Source: Bacteroidales bacterium SW299
Lineage (GTDB): Bacteria > Bacteroidota > Bacteroidia > Bacteroidales > Bacteroidaceae
DNA: 64,000 nt
Direction of reading: 5' to 3'
Assembly: GCA_019550975.1 (NCBI GenBank)
Contig: SDWH01000008.1
Coordinates: 90,237 to 154,236 of the forward strand
Below, piece after piece: positions 10,431-20,912 of the stretch. Position 1 is the first letter of the stretch. Every line of letters starts with the position of its first letter. The translations under genes and the position numbers were made by a program. The notes below the pieces were generated by a model. It did no database searches. It was given only the letters and a program-made list of their open reading frames with translations, and was not told where the DNA came from.

Positions 10431-11555
10431 TTATTTCAGGATGCAGTGCAGTCTGTTCAAGAAGTCATCGGCTTCGTCCATGCTGAGGCAGAGAGGAGGA
10501 AGCAGGCGGATGACGCTTGTTCCGCTTACGCCCGTAAACACCTTCTGCTCGAACAGCAGTTTGCTGCGGAGTTCCTTCACGGGCTCTTCAAATTCCAGCC
10601 CGATCATAAGTCCTTTGCCGCGGACCTCCTTGATGCCCTTGAAGTTTTTAAGCTCTTCGAGCAGGTGCGCTCCCACTTTTGCCGCATTCTCCACGAGGTG
10701 TTCTTCTTTCATCACGTCGAGCACGGCTATTGCGGCCGCACATGCAAGATGGTTTCCTCCGAATGTCGTGCCCAGCTGTCCGTAGACGGGCTTGAATTTC
10801 GGGCTTATCAGCACGCCTCCCATGGGGAATCCGTTGCCGATGCCCTTTGCCATGGTAATCATGTCCGGGCGTATGCCGTGGTACTGGTGGGCGAAGAATT
10901 TTCCGCTCCGCCCGTAGCCCGACTGGATTTCGTCGACGATGAACACCGTACCGTATTTGTCGCATTCGGTGCGGATGGCCTGCATGAATTCGGTTGTCGG
11001 CATCTGGATTCCTCCCACGCCCTGAATCCCTTCGATGATGACCGCACAGACATCACCTTTGGCGAGTTCCGCCTTCATGGCCTCCGTATCGTTCAGCGGG
11101 AGATAGACCACATGCCCGTTGTCGTTGACCGGGGCGATGATTTTCGGGTTGTTCGTCACCTCCACCGCCAGCGAGGTCCGTCCGTGGAACGCTTTGGCGA
11201 ATGAAACCACGCGTGTCCTTCCGTTATGGAACGATGCCAGCTTCAGCGCGTTTTCGTTGGCTTCCGCGCCCGAGTTGATGAGAAACAGCTGGTAATCGTC
11301 ATATCCGCACATTGCTCCCAGACGGTCGGCAACCTCCTGCTGGAGCTTGTTGATTACCGAGTTTGAATAAAATCCCAGTGCGGCCACCTGCTTGCTGATG
11401 GCTTCCACGTAATGCGGATGCGTGTGTCCGATTGAAATAACCGCATGTCCTCCGTAAAGGTCCAGATATTCCTGTCCTTTGTCGTCCCATACGTGGCAGC
11501 CCTTTCCTCTGACAATGTTGATGTCGAAAAGGGGATATACGTCAAAAAGTTTCAT
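10431..11555 (-). CDS. argD: Acetylornithine/succinylornithine aminotransferase
   Basis: PLP-dependent class III aminotransferase, 374 residues, converting N-acylglutamate semialdehyde to N-acylornithine. The PLP lysine is Lys237 in MAKGIGNGFPMGG; SGAEANE (residues 95-101) and VDEIQSGYGRSG precede it as expected. It is the last gene of the argR-GNAT-argG-argC-argD operon, 12 bases after argC. In Bacteroides the arginine intermediates are N-succinylated rather than N-acetylated, so the natural substrate is probably the succinyl form; the sequence alone does not prove this. Confidence 0.95.
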   Translation of the reverse strand: MKLFDVYPLFDINIVRGKGCHVWDDKGQEYLDLYGGHAVISIGHTHPHYVEAISKQVAALGFYSNSVINKLQQEVADRLGAMCGYDDYQLFLINSGAEANENALKLASFHNGRTRVVSFAKAFHGRTSLAVEVTNNPKIIAPVNDNGHVVYLPLNDTEAMKAELAKGDVCAVIIEGIQGVGGIQMPTTEFMQAIRTECDKYGTVFIVDEIQSGYGRSGKFFAHQYHGIRPDMITMAKGIGNGFPMGGVLISPKFKPVYGQLGTTFGGNHLACAAAIAVLDVMKEEHLVENAAKVGAHLLEELKNFKGIKEVRGKGLMIGLEFEEPVKELRSKLLFEQKVFTGVSGTSVIRLLPPLCLSMDEADDFLNRLHCILK

Positions 11556-11567
11556 CTCTTTTTATAT

Positions 11568-12536
11568 TTAAAAGGCCGAAGGCTTGAGCATGAGCCCGGT
11601 CGTTTCTTCCAGGTTAAACATCAGATTCATGTTGTGGACAGCCTGTCCGCTTGCTCCTTTCAGCAGGTTGTCGATGCAGGACACTATCAGCAGCTTGTCG
11701 CCGTGCTTTTCCAGATGGATGAGGCACTTGTTGGTGTTCACCACCTGTTTCAGGTCGATGTTCTTTTCTACGATGTGCGTGAAAGAATCTTCGGCATAAT
11801 ACGCTTCGTACATCTTCACGATCTCTTCCAGCTCCACCTTGGTCCGGACCACGATGGTGGCGAAGATGCCCCGGGCAAAGTCGCCCCGGTAGGGGATGAA
11901 GTCGATTTCAGAGTCGAAGCTGTTCTGAAGCTGTTTGAGCGATTGCCTGATTTCGGGCACATGCTGGTGCACGAACGGCTTGTAGATGCTGATATTGTTG
12001 TTGCGCCAGCTGAAATGGCTGGTCGGTCCCGGCTTTACTCCCGCTCCCGTACTTCCCGTGATGGCGTTCACCATGATGTCACCGTTCAGCAGCAGGTGCT
12101 TTGCCAATGGGAGCAGGCCCAGCTGGATGCAGGTGGCAAAGCAACCCGGATTGGCCACGTGCCTGCTCTGGCAGATGGTCCGGCGGTTCAGCTCCGGAAG
12201 TCCGTACACGAAGTCGTGTTCGGGACTTGCGATACGGTAATCCATCGAAAGGTCGATGATTTTAAGATTTTCCGGCACGTTGTGGCAATCCATGAACTTC
12301 TTCGTGTCGCCATGCGCCGTGCAGAAGAACACCACATCCGCCTCGTCCAGCGGAAGCTCGTCCGTGAACACCAGATCCGTTTCGCCGTACAGCCCTTCAT
12401 GCACGTCCGTAATCTTGTTTCCCGCGTTGCTCGAGCTGTTTATGAATTTGATTTCTGCGTCAGGATGGTTCAGCAGCAGGCGGATAAGTTCGCCTGCCGT
12501 ATATCCTGCGCCTCCTATAATGCCTGCTTTTATCAT
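11568..12536 (-). CDS. argC: N-acyl-gamma-glutamyl-phosphate reductase
   Basis: Third step of arginine synthesis: NADPH reduction of N-acyl-gamma-glutamyl phosphate to the semialdehyde. The 322-residue protein has the N-terminal nucleotide-binding motif GIIGGAGYTAGEL and the catalytic cysteine Cys132 in HVANPGCFAT. The C-terminal QAVHNMNLMF block is typical of ArgC. It lies 14 bases after argG and 12 before argD within the operon. As for argD, a succinylated substrate is likely from what is known of Bacteroides. Confidence 0.96.
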   Translation of the reverse strand: MIKAGIIGGAGYTAGELIRLLLNHPDAEIKFINSSSNAGNKITDVHEGLYGETDLVFTDELPLDEADVVFFCTAHGDTKKFMDCHNVPENLKIIDLSMDYRIASPEHDFVYGLPELNRRTICQSRHVANPGCFATCIQLGLLPLAKHLLLNGDIMVNAITGSTGAGVKPGPTSHFSWRNNNISIYKPFVHQHVPEIRQSLKQLQNSFDSEIDFIPYRGDFARGIFATIVVRTKVELEEIVKMYEAYYAEDSFTHIVEKNIDLKQVVNTNKCLIHLEKHGDKLLIVSCIDNLLKGASGQAVHNMNLMFNLEETTGLMLKPSAF

Positions 12537-12550
12537 AGTCCGACCGTGTC

Positions 12551-13756
12551 TTAGATAAGTTCGTCCTTATGGTTGGCATAATAAGCGCGGAGCGGGGTGG
12601 AGAGCACCTTGATGAAGCCTTTCGCATCCTCGGCCGTCCAGCCTTTCTGCATTTCGCCGTATTCGCCGAACTTGTTCTTTACCAAATCATCTTCCGATTC
12701 CACACCCACGGTAGAGAAGCAATACGGGCGGAGTTCAAGGATGGCCGTTCCGTTCACGTTGCGTTGCGATTCGGTCAGCATGGCTTCGATGTCACGCATC
12801 ACCGGCTCCAGGTACTGGCTTTCGTGGAGGAACATTCCGTACCAGTTCGCCACCTGGTCCTTCCAGTACTGTTGCCATTTGCTCAGCGTGTACTTCTCGA
12901 GGAAGCGGTGTGCGCCGATAATCAGCATCGGAGCGGCGGCTTCAAAGCCCACACGTCCCTTGATGCCGATGATGGTGTCGCCCACGTGCATGTCACGTCC
13001 GATTCCATAAGGTGCTGCGATTTCTTCCACCTTCTGGATGGCCTTGATCTTGTCGTCGAACACCTCTCCGTTTACGGCATACAGCTCGCCTTTCTTGAAT
13101 TCCAGCTTCACCTGTTCGCTTCCGTCCTTGGTGACCTGCTTCAGGTAGGCGCTTTCCGGGAGGCCTTGTGCCGAGTCGAGGATTTCGCCTCCGCAGATGG
13201 ATGTTCCCCAGATGCCCACGTTGTATGAGTATTTCAGCTTGGTGAAGTCCGCTTCAAAACCGTGTTCCTTCAGGTAGTTGATTTCATAGTCGCGGCTGAG
13301 CGCCATGTCGCGTGTGAGCGTGATGATTTCCACTCCCGGCGCCATGACAAGGAAAGTCATGTCGAAGCGCACCTGGTCGTTTCCGGCTCCCGTCGAGCCG
13401 TGGGCGATGGCGTGTGCGCCGATTTCGTTGGCATAGCGTGCGATGGCCAGAGCCTGGAAGATGCGTTCAGAGCTGACCGATATGGGATAGGTTCCGTTGC
13501 GCAGCACATTTCCGAAGATCATGTATTTCAGGCTCTTCTCGTAGTATTCCTGAGTCACGTCGAGCGTTACATATTTCACGGCCCCCAGTTTGTAGGCGTT
13601 TTCTTCGTTCTTCTTGAGCTGTTCGGCGCTGAATCCGCCGGTGTTGGCACAGGCGGCATACACTTCATATCCTTTTTCTTTTGCCAGATACATGACGGTG
13701 AACGATGTATCCAGTCCGCCGCTGAAAGCAACGACCACTTTCTTCTTTTCTTCCAT
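12551..13756 (-). CDS. argG: Argininosuccinate synthase
   Basis: Joins citrulline and aspartate using ATP to give argininosuccinate. The 401-residue protein opens with the PP-loop signature AFSGGLDTS (residues 10-18) and contains IAHGSTGAGNDQVRF, the family's second signature. It is the third gene of the operon, 26 bases after the GNAT gene. argH is not in the window. Confidence 0.97.
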   Translation of the reverse strand: MEEKKKVVVAFSGGLDTSFTVMYLAKEKGYEVYAACANTGGFSAEQLKKNEENAYKLGAVKYVTLDVTQEYYEKSLKYMIFGNVLRNGTYPISVSSERIFQALAIARYANEIGAHAIAHGSTGAGNDQVRFDMTFLVMAPGVEIITLTRDMALSRDYEINYLKEHGFEADFTKLKYSYNVGIWGTSICGGEILDSAQGLPESAYLKQVTKDGSEQVKLEFKKGELYAVNGEVFDDKIKAIQKVEEIAAPYGIGRDMHVGDTIIGIKGRVGFEAAAPMLIIGAHRFLEKYTLSKWQQYWKDQVANWYGMFLHESQYLEPVMRDIEAMLTESQRNVNGTAILELRPYCFSTVGVESEDDLVKNKFGEYGEMQKGWTAEDAKGFIKVLSTPLRAYYANHKDELI

Positions 13757-13782
13757 GATTGATATGTTTTTCGGGTTTAGTC

Positions 13783-14352
13783 TTAAAAATTGTTGTGCTT
13801 GTCGTCCGTGTGCAGGGCCGGGTCGTAGAGCATGGCCGTGCAGATGCAGAACTTGCGCTTTTTAGCCATGAGGATGTCATGGTTGATGCAGCCCTCGCAT
13901 CCTTTCCAGAATGCGTCGTCGTCGGTCAGCTCGTTGAAGGTCACCGGCACATAGCCCAGTTCGGTGTTCATTTTCATGACGGCCGCGCCCGAGGTGAGGC
14001 TGAAGATTTTGGCTTTCGGCCACCGGAGCCGCGCCAGCGTGAACGAAGCGTGCTTGATGCGCTTGGCCAGTCCGAGCCCGCGGTACTTCGGGTGCACGAT
14101 CAGTCCCGATGTGGCCACATACTGCTTGTTTCCCCATGATTCGATGTAAGTGAATCCGGCAAAATCATCCCCGCAGAGGGCGATGATCGCTTTTCCTTCC
14201 TTCATCTTGGTAGCCACGTATTCGTGCGTGCGTTCGGCGATACCCGTGCCGCGCACCTTGGCTGCTTCTCTGATTGTTTCCAGAATCGTGTCAACGTATG
14301 CCTCGTGCGAGGCGTCGGCTACCATTACATCAATTTGTTTATTCGGTTCCAT
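13783..14352 (-). CDS. GNAT acyltransferase in the arginine operon (candidate N-acylglutamate synthase)
   Basis: A 189-residue GNAT-fold protein. The acyl-CoA binding loop is IVHPKYRGLGLAKRI (RxxGxG/A). It sits between argR and argG, with gaps of 19 and 26 bases, so it is transcribed with the arginine genes. The window shows no canonical argA or argJ. Bacteroides use N-succinylglutamate as the first arginine intermediate, so this is a strong positional candidate for the enzyme that succinylates or acetylates glutamate. A cysteine-rich part (EGCINHDILM and the C-terminal CICTAML) is unusual for a plain acetyltransferase. Fold and operon are seen; the substrate is inferred. Confidence 0.85.
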   Translation of the reverse strand: MEPNKQIDVMVADASHEAYVDTILETIREAAKVRGTGIAERTHEYVATKMKEGKAIIALCGDDFAGFTYIESWGNKQYVATSGLIVHPKYRGLGLAKRIKHASFTLARLRWPKAKIFSLTSGAAVMKMNTELGYVPVTFNELTDDDAFWKGCEGCINHDILMAKKRKFCICTAMLYDPALHTDDKHNNF

Positions 14353-14371
14353 TCTTGTTCTTCTATGATTA

Positions 14372-14854
14372 TTATATATGGTTTATATTCGGTATGATGG
14401 TTGACAGGGCGTCAAGCACGTCCGTGCGCGAGATGTTTTCGCGGATAACCAGCATGATGGTGTCATCGCCTGCGATGGTTCCGATTATTTCATAGAAATT
14501 GTGCATGTCTATGTCGTAGGCCAGGCTGCTTGCATATCCGGGGCGTGTCTTTATCACGGCGATGTTTCCGGAGAACTCGACAGACATGAAGCCGTTGTGG
14601 CGGAGCATCTCGCTTGCGCGCTGGGGGTCGGTCATGCGTTTGTACATCGTGTTGTTGGGCAAGACATACACGTAATTCCCGTTCATGCTGGCGGCCTTGG
14701 CCACTTTCAGCTGTTTCAGGTCGCGCGAGAGGGTAGCCTGCGTGAGCTGGAAACCTTCCTTTGCAAGTTCGTTCAGAAGCTCTTCCTGGCTGCCCACTTC
14801 CTTGCTTGAGATGATCATTTTGATTGAATCAAGTCTGCTGTTCTTGTTCTTCAT
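14372..14854 (-). CDS. argR: Arginine repressor
   Basis: A 160-residue ArgR family regulator. It has an N-terminal winged helix (SRLDSIKMIISSKEVGSQEE, then TQATLSRDLKQLKV) and a C-terminal arginine-binding and hexamer domain containing AGDDTIMLV (GDDT motif). The ATG at 14854 is used; an upstream in-frame start would lie across the operator-like site. It heads the arginine operon and probably represses it when arginine is plentiful. Confidence 0.95.
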   Translation of the reverse strand: MKNKNSRLDSIKMIISSKEVGSQEELLNELAKEGFQLTQATLSRDLKQLKVAKAASMNGNYVYVLPNNTMYKRMTDPQRASEMLRHNGFMSVEFSGNIAVIKTRPGYASSLAYDIDMHNFYEIIGTIAGDDTIMLVIRENISRTDVLDALSTIIPNINHI

Positions 14855-14870
14855 TGCATAATTATTCTTT
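14855..14870 (-). promoter_or_regulatory. ARG-box-like operator before argR
   Basis: TGCATAATTATTCT on the plus strand matches 12 of 14 positions of the palindromic ARG-box core TGAATAATTATTCA. It directly abuts the argR start codon and lies downstream of the -7 element, where bound ArgR would block the operon transcript. Match counted by eye. Confidence 0.6.
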
Positions 14871-14878
14871 AAACGCCG

Positions 14879-14886
14879 CAAATATA
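14879..14886 (-). promoter_or_regulatory. -7 element of the arginine operon
   Basis: TATATTTG on the minus strand (TAnnTTTG), 25 bases before the argR ATG. No clear TTTG -33 element is seen at the expected distance. Confidence 0.55.
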
Positions 14887-14979
14887 CGGATTATATTGAA
14901 ATAATATGCATTTCCGCGCTTTTTTTTATGGATTTTTTTGCGGAGGCTTGTCCGGGCGGAGATGCGCGCGCCTCTGCAT

Positions 14980-15029
14980 CCCGTGAAACGGGCGCAGGCT
15001 CCGTCCGGTTTCACGGGCGAAGCCTGCGC
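14980..15029. repeat. Interleaved inverted repeats
   Basis: Two inverted repeats are interlaced: CCCGTGAAAC (14980-14989) pairs with GTTTCACGGG (15008-15017), and GCGCAGGCT (14992-15000) pairs with AGCCTGCGC (15021-15029). The order A-B-A'-B' allows either hairpin alone or an H-type pseudoknot. It lies immediately after the S9 peptidase stop and upstream of argR. Confidence 0.65.
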
Positions 15030-15039
15030 ACTTGGGCGG

Positions 15040-17124
<2,085 letters not shown>

Positions 17125-17221
17125 GTCTTTCAAAATGTGATTTTAATTGAATGGAGATTCCCCGGCCACAAAAATAAGCATTTGTTTTTGATGAGTGAGG
17201 GAAGCTTGTGCAAAAAAACAG

Positions 17222-17229
17222 TATATTTG
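17222..17229 (+). promoter_or_regulatory. -7 element of the sulfatase promoter
   Basis: TATATTTG (TAnnTTTG), 49 bases before the sulfatase start codon. A -33 element is not clear. Confidence 0.5.
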
Positions 17230-17278
17230 TGGAAAGTTAAAAGCAGTAACGACCATTCATGAAAAAAGTCTGTATGAT

Positions 17279-18796
17279 ATGAAAAGAAATGCGTGTTTAT
17301 TCCTTTCGTTGTGTGCGGGACAGTTCGCTTTTGCGCAGGAACGCCCGAACATCGTTTTGTTTCTAGTGGACGACATGGGGCTGATGGACACATCGCTCCC
17401 CTTTCTGACCGACGGGGACGGGAACGCCAGGCGCTATCCCCTGAACGACTGGTACCGGACTCCCAATATGGAGCGGATGGCAAGGCAGGGCATCCGCTTC
17501 TCCACCTTCTATGCGCAGAGCGTAAGCTCGCCCTCGCGCGCGTCTATCATGACGGGGCAGAACGCGGCCCGGCACCGCACCACCAACTGGATAAACTCGG
17601 AAGACAACAACCGCACCCCCTTCGGGCCTCCCGAGTGGAACTGGCAGGGAATATCAAGCCAGACGCCCACCCTGCCCAAGATGCTCCGGAAGGCCGGATA
17701 CCGGACGATACAGGTGGGGAAGGCACACTTCGGGCCCATCGGGAGCGAGGGAGAGAACCCCGGGAATCTCGGCTTTGACGTGAGCATCGCAGGGTCCTCC
17801 ATCGGCCAGCCCGGAAGCTATTACGGCGAGGCGGGATACGGAAACATCAGCGGAAACAAGGCGCGTGCCGTGCCCGGACTGGAGAAGTATCACGGAACCG
17901 CCACCTTCCTGAGCGACGCCCTGACCTTCGAGGCGAACGAGCAGATTGACAAGGCGGTCGGAGCGGGAAAGCCCTTCTTCCTCTATATGGGCCACTATGC
18001 CGTCCATGCGCCCTTTGAAGTCGACAAGCGGTTTATCGGAAACTATACGGACCCCGGCAAATCGCCCGCGGCAAGAGCTTTTGCCGCCCTGATCGAGGGA
18101 ATGGACAAGTCGCTGGGCGACATGATGGACCACCTGGAAGAAATAGGAGAGGCGGAGAATACGCTGGTCATCTTCCTCGGCGACAACGGTTCGGACGCCC
18201 CCCTGGGCGACGAGAAGGGATACACCTCGTCGGCTCCCCTGCGAGGGAAGAAGGGAAGCGAATACGAAGGAGGCGTGCGCGTCCCCTTCATCGCCTGCTG
18301 GGCGAAGCCCGACGGGAGAAACCCCTTCCAGAAAGAGCTTCCGATACCTGCCGGAAGCATACAGACGCAGATGGGAACCGTGATGGACATTTATCCCACC
18401 CTGCTTGCCCTTGCGGGAGTGAAAGCCCCCGAAGGCTATGTGCTCGACGGGACAGACCTGTCTGTGCAGCTGGAGGGAAAGAAGAACGGGAGCCGTCAGG
18501 AGAAGTTCCTGATGCACTTCCCCCACGAGCACCGGGGAAGCTATTTCACCACCTACCGCGACGGGGACTGGAAGCTGATCTACTACTACAATCCCCTGAT
18601 GCCCGACCGCCCCGTGTGCGAGCTGTATAACCTGAAGAAAGACCCGTTTGAGGTGCATAACCTTGCCACCGCCGATGTGGAGCGTCTGGCGGAGATGGTG
18701 GATGCCATGGCCGCCGAACTGGAGGCGGAACAGGCCCTCTATCCCGTGGACAAGGAGGGGAACCCGCTCAAGCCGATAAGACTTCACCTGAAATAA
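17279..18796 (+). CDS. Sulfatase, serine type
   Basis: A 505-residue arylsulfatase-superfamily enzyme with a signal peptide (residues 1-19, ending AFA-Q). The metal-binding start RPNIVLFLVDDMG is followed by the active-site motif SSPSR, with Ser83 the residue to be converted to formylglycine. A serine instead of cysteine implies activation by an anaerobic radical-SAM sulfatase-maturating enzyme, which is not in this window. The second metal site is FLGDNGSDAPLG. Bacteroidales use such enzymes to desulfate mucin glycans or glycosaminoglycans; no polysaccharide utilisation genes are adjacent, so the substrate is open. The frame is open 28 codons upstream, across the promoter; the ATG at 17279 is chosen. 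Confidence 0.93.
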   Translation: MKRNACLFLSLCAGQFAFAQERPNIVLFLVDDMGLMDTSLPFLTDGDGNARRYPLNDWYRTPNMERMARQGIRFSTFYAQSVSSPSRASIMTGQNAARHRTTNWINSEDNNRTPFGPPEWNWQGISSQTPTLPKMLRKAGYRTIQVGKAHFGPIGSEGENPGNLGFDVSIAGSSIGQPGSYYGEAGYGNISGNKARAVPGLEKYHGTATFLSDALTFEANEQIDKAVGAGKPFFLYMGHYAVHAPFEVDKRFIGNYTDPGKSPAARAFAALIEGMDKSLGDMMDHLEEIGEAENTLVIFLGDNGSDAPLGDEKGYTSSAPLRGKKGSEYEGGVRVPFIACWAKPDGRNPFQKELPIPAGSIQTQMGTVMDIYPTLLALAGVKAPEGYVLDGTDLSVQLEGKKNGSRQEKFLMHFPHEHRGSYFTTYRDGDWKLIYYYNPLMPDRPVCELYNLKKDPFEVHNLATADVERLAEMVDAMAAELEAEQALYPVDKEGNPLKPIRLHLK

Positions 18797-18806
18797 CCCG
18801 CAGACG

Positions 18807-19541
18807 ATGACGACAGATACAACTTGCCTGGCTCCCGAAAAAGACCCGATGGGAGCCGCCATCCGCGACTATTACAGCACGGGGAAAGCCGGGAGGCTCA
18901 GGGTGTTCTCGTCGCAGTTCGACGAAGACGAGATTCCCGTGGCCGGGCTTTTCCGCACCTATCCGGAAATGCCTGCGCTCGAACAGAAGGCCCTCCAGCT
19001 TGCCGGCGGCCTTATCCTTGATGTGGGAGCCGGAAGCGGATGCCATACGCTCGCCCTGAAGGAGATGGGAAAAGACGCCCTGCCGGCAGACATCTCCCCC
19101 CTGGCGGTGGAGGTGATGCGCGCGCGCGGACTGGACGCGCGGCTCGTGAACCTGTTCGACCCCCGCCTTGCCGGACAGTTCGACACGGTGCTGATGCTGA
19201 TGAACGGTTCGGGCATCATCGGGAGGCTTGAAAACATCGGGGCGTTCTTCAGGCGCATGAAGCAGCTCCTGGCTCCCGGAGGATGCGTGCTGATGGACTC
19301 GAGCGACCTCCGCTATCTTTTTGAGGACGGGGACGGGAGCTTTGCGGTCGACCTCGCCGCGGACTATTACGGGCAGGTGGACTTCCGGATGCAGTACAAG
19401 AACGTGAAGGGAGATCCTTTCGACTGGCTTTACATCGATTTCGGCACGCTTTCGCTCTACGCCTCACAATACGGCTTCAGAGCCGAAAAGGTTCAGAGCG
19501 GAGAGCACTACGACTATCTTGCCCGCCTGACGCTCCGCTGA
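18807..19541 (+). CDS. Class I SAM-dependent methyltransferase
   Basis: A 244-residue protein with the SAM-binding motif LILDVGAGSGCHTLAL (about residues 70-85), followed by an acidic loop (LPADISPLAVE) and a DTVLMLMNG segment resembling motifs II to III. It starts 10 bases after the sulfatase stop and is probably cotranscribed with it. The methyl acceptor is unknown. The gene is very GC-rich, like its neighbours. Confidence 0.88.
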   Translation: MTTDTTCLAPEKDPMGAAIRDYYSTGKAGRLRVFSSQFDEDEIPVAGLFRTYPEMPALEQKALQLAGGLILDVGAGSGCHTLALKEMGKDALPADISPLAVEVMRARGLDARLVNLFDPRLAGQFDTVLMLMNGSGIIGRLENIGAFFRRMKQLLAPGGCVLMDSSDLRYLFEDGDGSFAVDLAADYYGQVDFRMQYKNVKGDPFDWLYIDFGTLSLYASQYGFRAEKVQSGEHYDYLARLTLR

Positions 19542-19554
19542 AGGGCGGCAGGCC

Positions 19555-20343
19555 TCAGCCCCCGATGAGGCCGAAGCGGCGCAGGGCATTGGCGATGCCG
19601 TCCTCGTCAACGGACGAGGTTACATAGTCGGCCGCGGCCTGCACCTTCTCGGAGGCATTGCCCATGGCCACGCCTATGTTCACGTGCGAGAGCATGGGTA
19701 TGTCGTTTCCCCCGTCGCCGAAGGCCATCGTGTCTTCCAGGCTGATTCCGTAGTATTCCAGCACCTTGTCTATGCCGTGGCTCTTGCTGTTTCCGGCGGC
19801 GATGATGTCGGCAAAGAGCGGATACCAGCGCATGGGCGTGCAGTGCTTCAGCGTGCGCGAGAACATTTCCCCGTCGTCTTTTTCGGGGAAGTATCCCATG
19901 ATCTGCATGATTTCCTTGCCCCTGGCGTATTCGGCCGGGCGCACGGGCGGGATGTCGATTTCGATGAGCGCTGCCACCTCCCTTACCGTTTCGTCCACAC
20001 GGGTGATGAACCATGTGTCGTCGTGTACAAACACGAAGGGAGTTTCGGGATGGCTGTGCGAGTAGGCTATCAGACGCTCCACGTCGTCTTCCGGAATCCG
20101 GCTCCTGTAGATGTCGCGGTTGCCGGCGGTGAAGCAGTGCACCCCGTTGAGCGTGATGTAGCCGTCGAACTCCAGGTCGCCCGCCGCTTCCATCATCAGC
20201 TGCTTCGAGCGTCCGGTGGCGATGAACGTTTTCACTCCCCGGGCGCGCAGTTCTTTCAGGGCGTCGCGGGCGGACTGGGGGACGGCGTGCGTGCGGAATG
20301 AAACCAGCGTGCCGTCAATGTCGAAGAAGATTGCCTTGACCAT
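19555..20343 (-). CDS. HAD hydrolase, Cof-type phosphatase
   Basis: A 262-residue haloacid-dehalogenase phosphatase of the Cof/YidA type. Motif I is FFDIDGTLV (nucleophile in DID), motif II is ATGRS, and motif IV is FGDGGNDIPML. A large C2-type cap domain lies between, about residues 80-180. Such enzymes remove phosphate from sugar phosphates or cofactors. The open frame extends 157 codons upstream into the hairpin region and DUF5675 gene; the ATG at 20343 directly before MVKAIFFD is the true start. Convergent with the methyltransferase. Confidence 0.93.
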   Translation of the reverse strand: MVKAIFFDIDGTLVSFRTHAVPQSARDALKELRARGVKTFIATGRSKQLMMEAAGDLEFDGYITLNGVHCFTAGNRDIYRSRIPEDDVERLIAYSHSHPETPFVFVHDDTWFITRVDETVREVAALIEIDIPPVRPAEYARGKEIMQIMGYFPEKDDGEMFSRTLKHCTPMRWYPLFADIIAAGNSKSHGIDKVLEYYGISLEDTMAFGDGGNDIPMLSHVNIGVAMGNASEKVQAAADYVTSSVDEDGIANALRRFGLIGG

Positions 20344-20428
20344 ATCGGATTGTCGTTTTTCTTGTTTTGCGTGCAAATTTACTGAAAATATCCGTTCGGA
20401 GCTTCCGAAAGGGCAGGAGAAGTGAGGA

Positions 20429-20485
20429 GGGAGGCCGGGGCAGGGCGGAAAAGCCGGCTCTCGCCCCGGGGTGATGCAGCCTCCC
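20429..20485 (-). terminator. Hairpin after the DUF5675 gene
   Basis: Nested inverted repeats GGGAGGC/GCCTCCC (20429-20435 with 20479-20485) and CGGGGC/GCCCCG inside. It is positioned just beyond the DUF5675 stop on the minus strand; there is no strong T-run, so a terminator role is plausible rather than certain. Confidence 0.45.
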
Positions 20486-20495
20486 TTTCCCGTTT

Positions 20496-20912
20496 TCACT
20501 CGATCCTTATCCACACGCCCTCGCCCCTCTGCTTTGCCCGGACGATGAGATTCTTTATCCGCTGCACGGCCGCGGCCGACTCTGACACCCTGCCCGGGCT
20601 GCGGCTCACTCCGGGGAGGATGCATCCGGCCGTGTCGTCGGGAGTGTTTCCGGCGTGGATGCGGATGCCCTCGAACATCGGCACGTGGAGCAGGAGCGGG
20701 AGCCACGCCCTGAATCTCGGCGACCAGGTTATCACTGCCGGATAGCGCCCTTCGGGGATGGCGGTCCGTCCCGGTATCTTCACGCCCGGCCGTCCCGGGC
20801 CTACATCGCGCCACGCGGGCTCGAGGGTGTCGCAGACGTATTCGCCGTCCGCCTCCATGCAGCCCATCGTATAGCCGGCCTGCTTATCGATTCTTGTCAG
20901 TGTTATTTCCAT
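20496..20912 (-). CDS. DUF5675 family protein
   Basis: A 138-residue protein that I assign to the DUF5675 family. Its features are an early CDTLEP segment, IPEGRYPAVI, a central IRIHAGNTPDDTAGCILPG block with conserved His and Cys, and a basic C-terminal helix. The family occurs in phages and in the Bacteroides cassettes where an amidase or lysozyme gene often sits in the same place, and the HxGN...GC pattern resembles L,D-transpeptidase- or lysis-type folds. Function is unproven. It is the last gene of the minus-strand cassette and overlaps the preceding gene by 29 bases. Confidence 0.78.
   Translation of the reverse strand: MEITLTRIDKQAGYTMGCMEADGEYVCDTLEPAWRDVGPGRPGVKIPGRTAIPEGRYPAVITWSPRFRAWLPLLLHVPMFEGIRIHAGNTPDDTAGCILPGVSRSPGRVSESAAAVQRIKNLIVRAKQRGEGVWIRIE

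Noticed and set aside
20344..20814. 157-codon extension of the HAD hydrolase
   Set aside because: It passes through the hairpin and the DUF5675 gene and lacks protein-like composition; motif I is at the very start from 20343.
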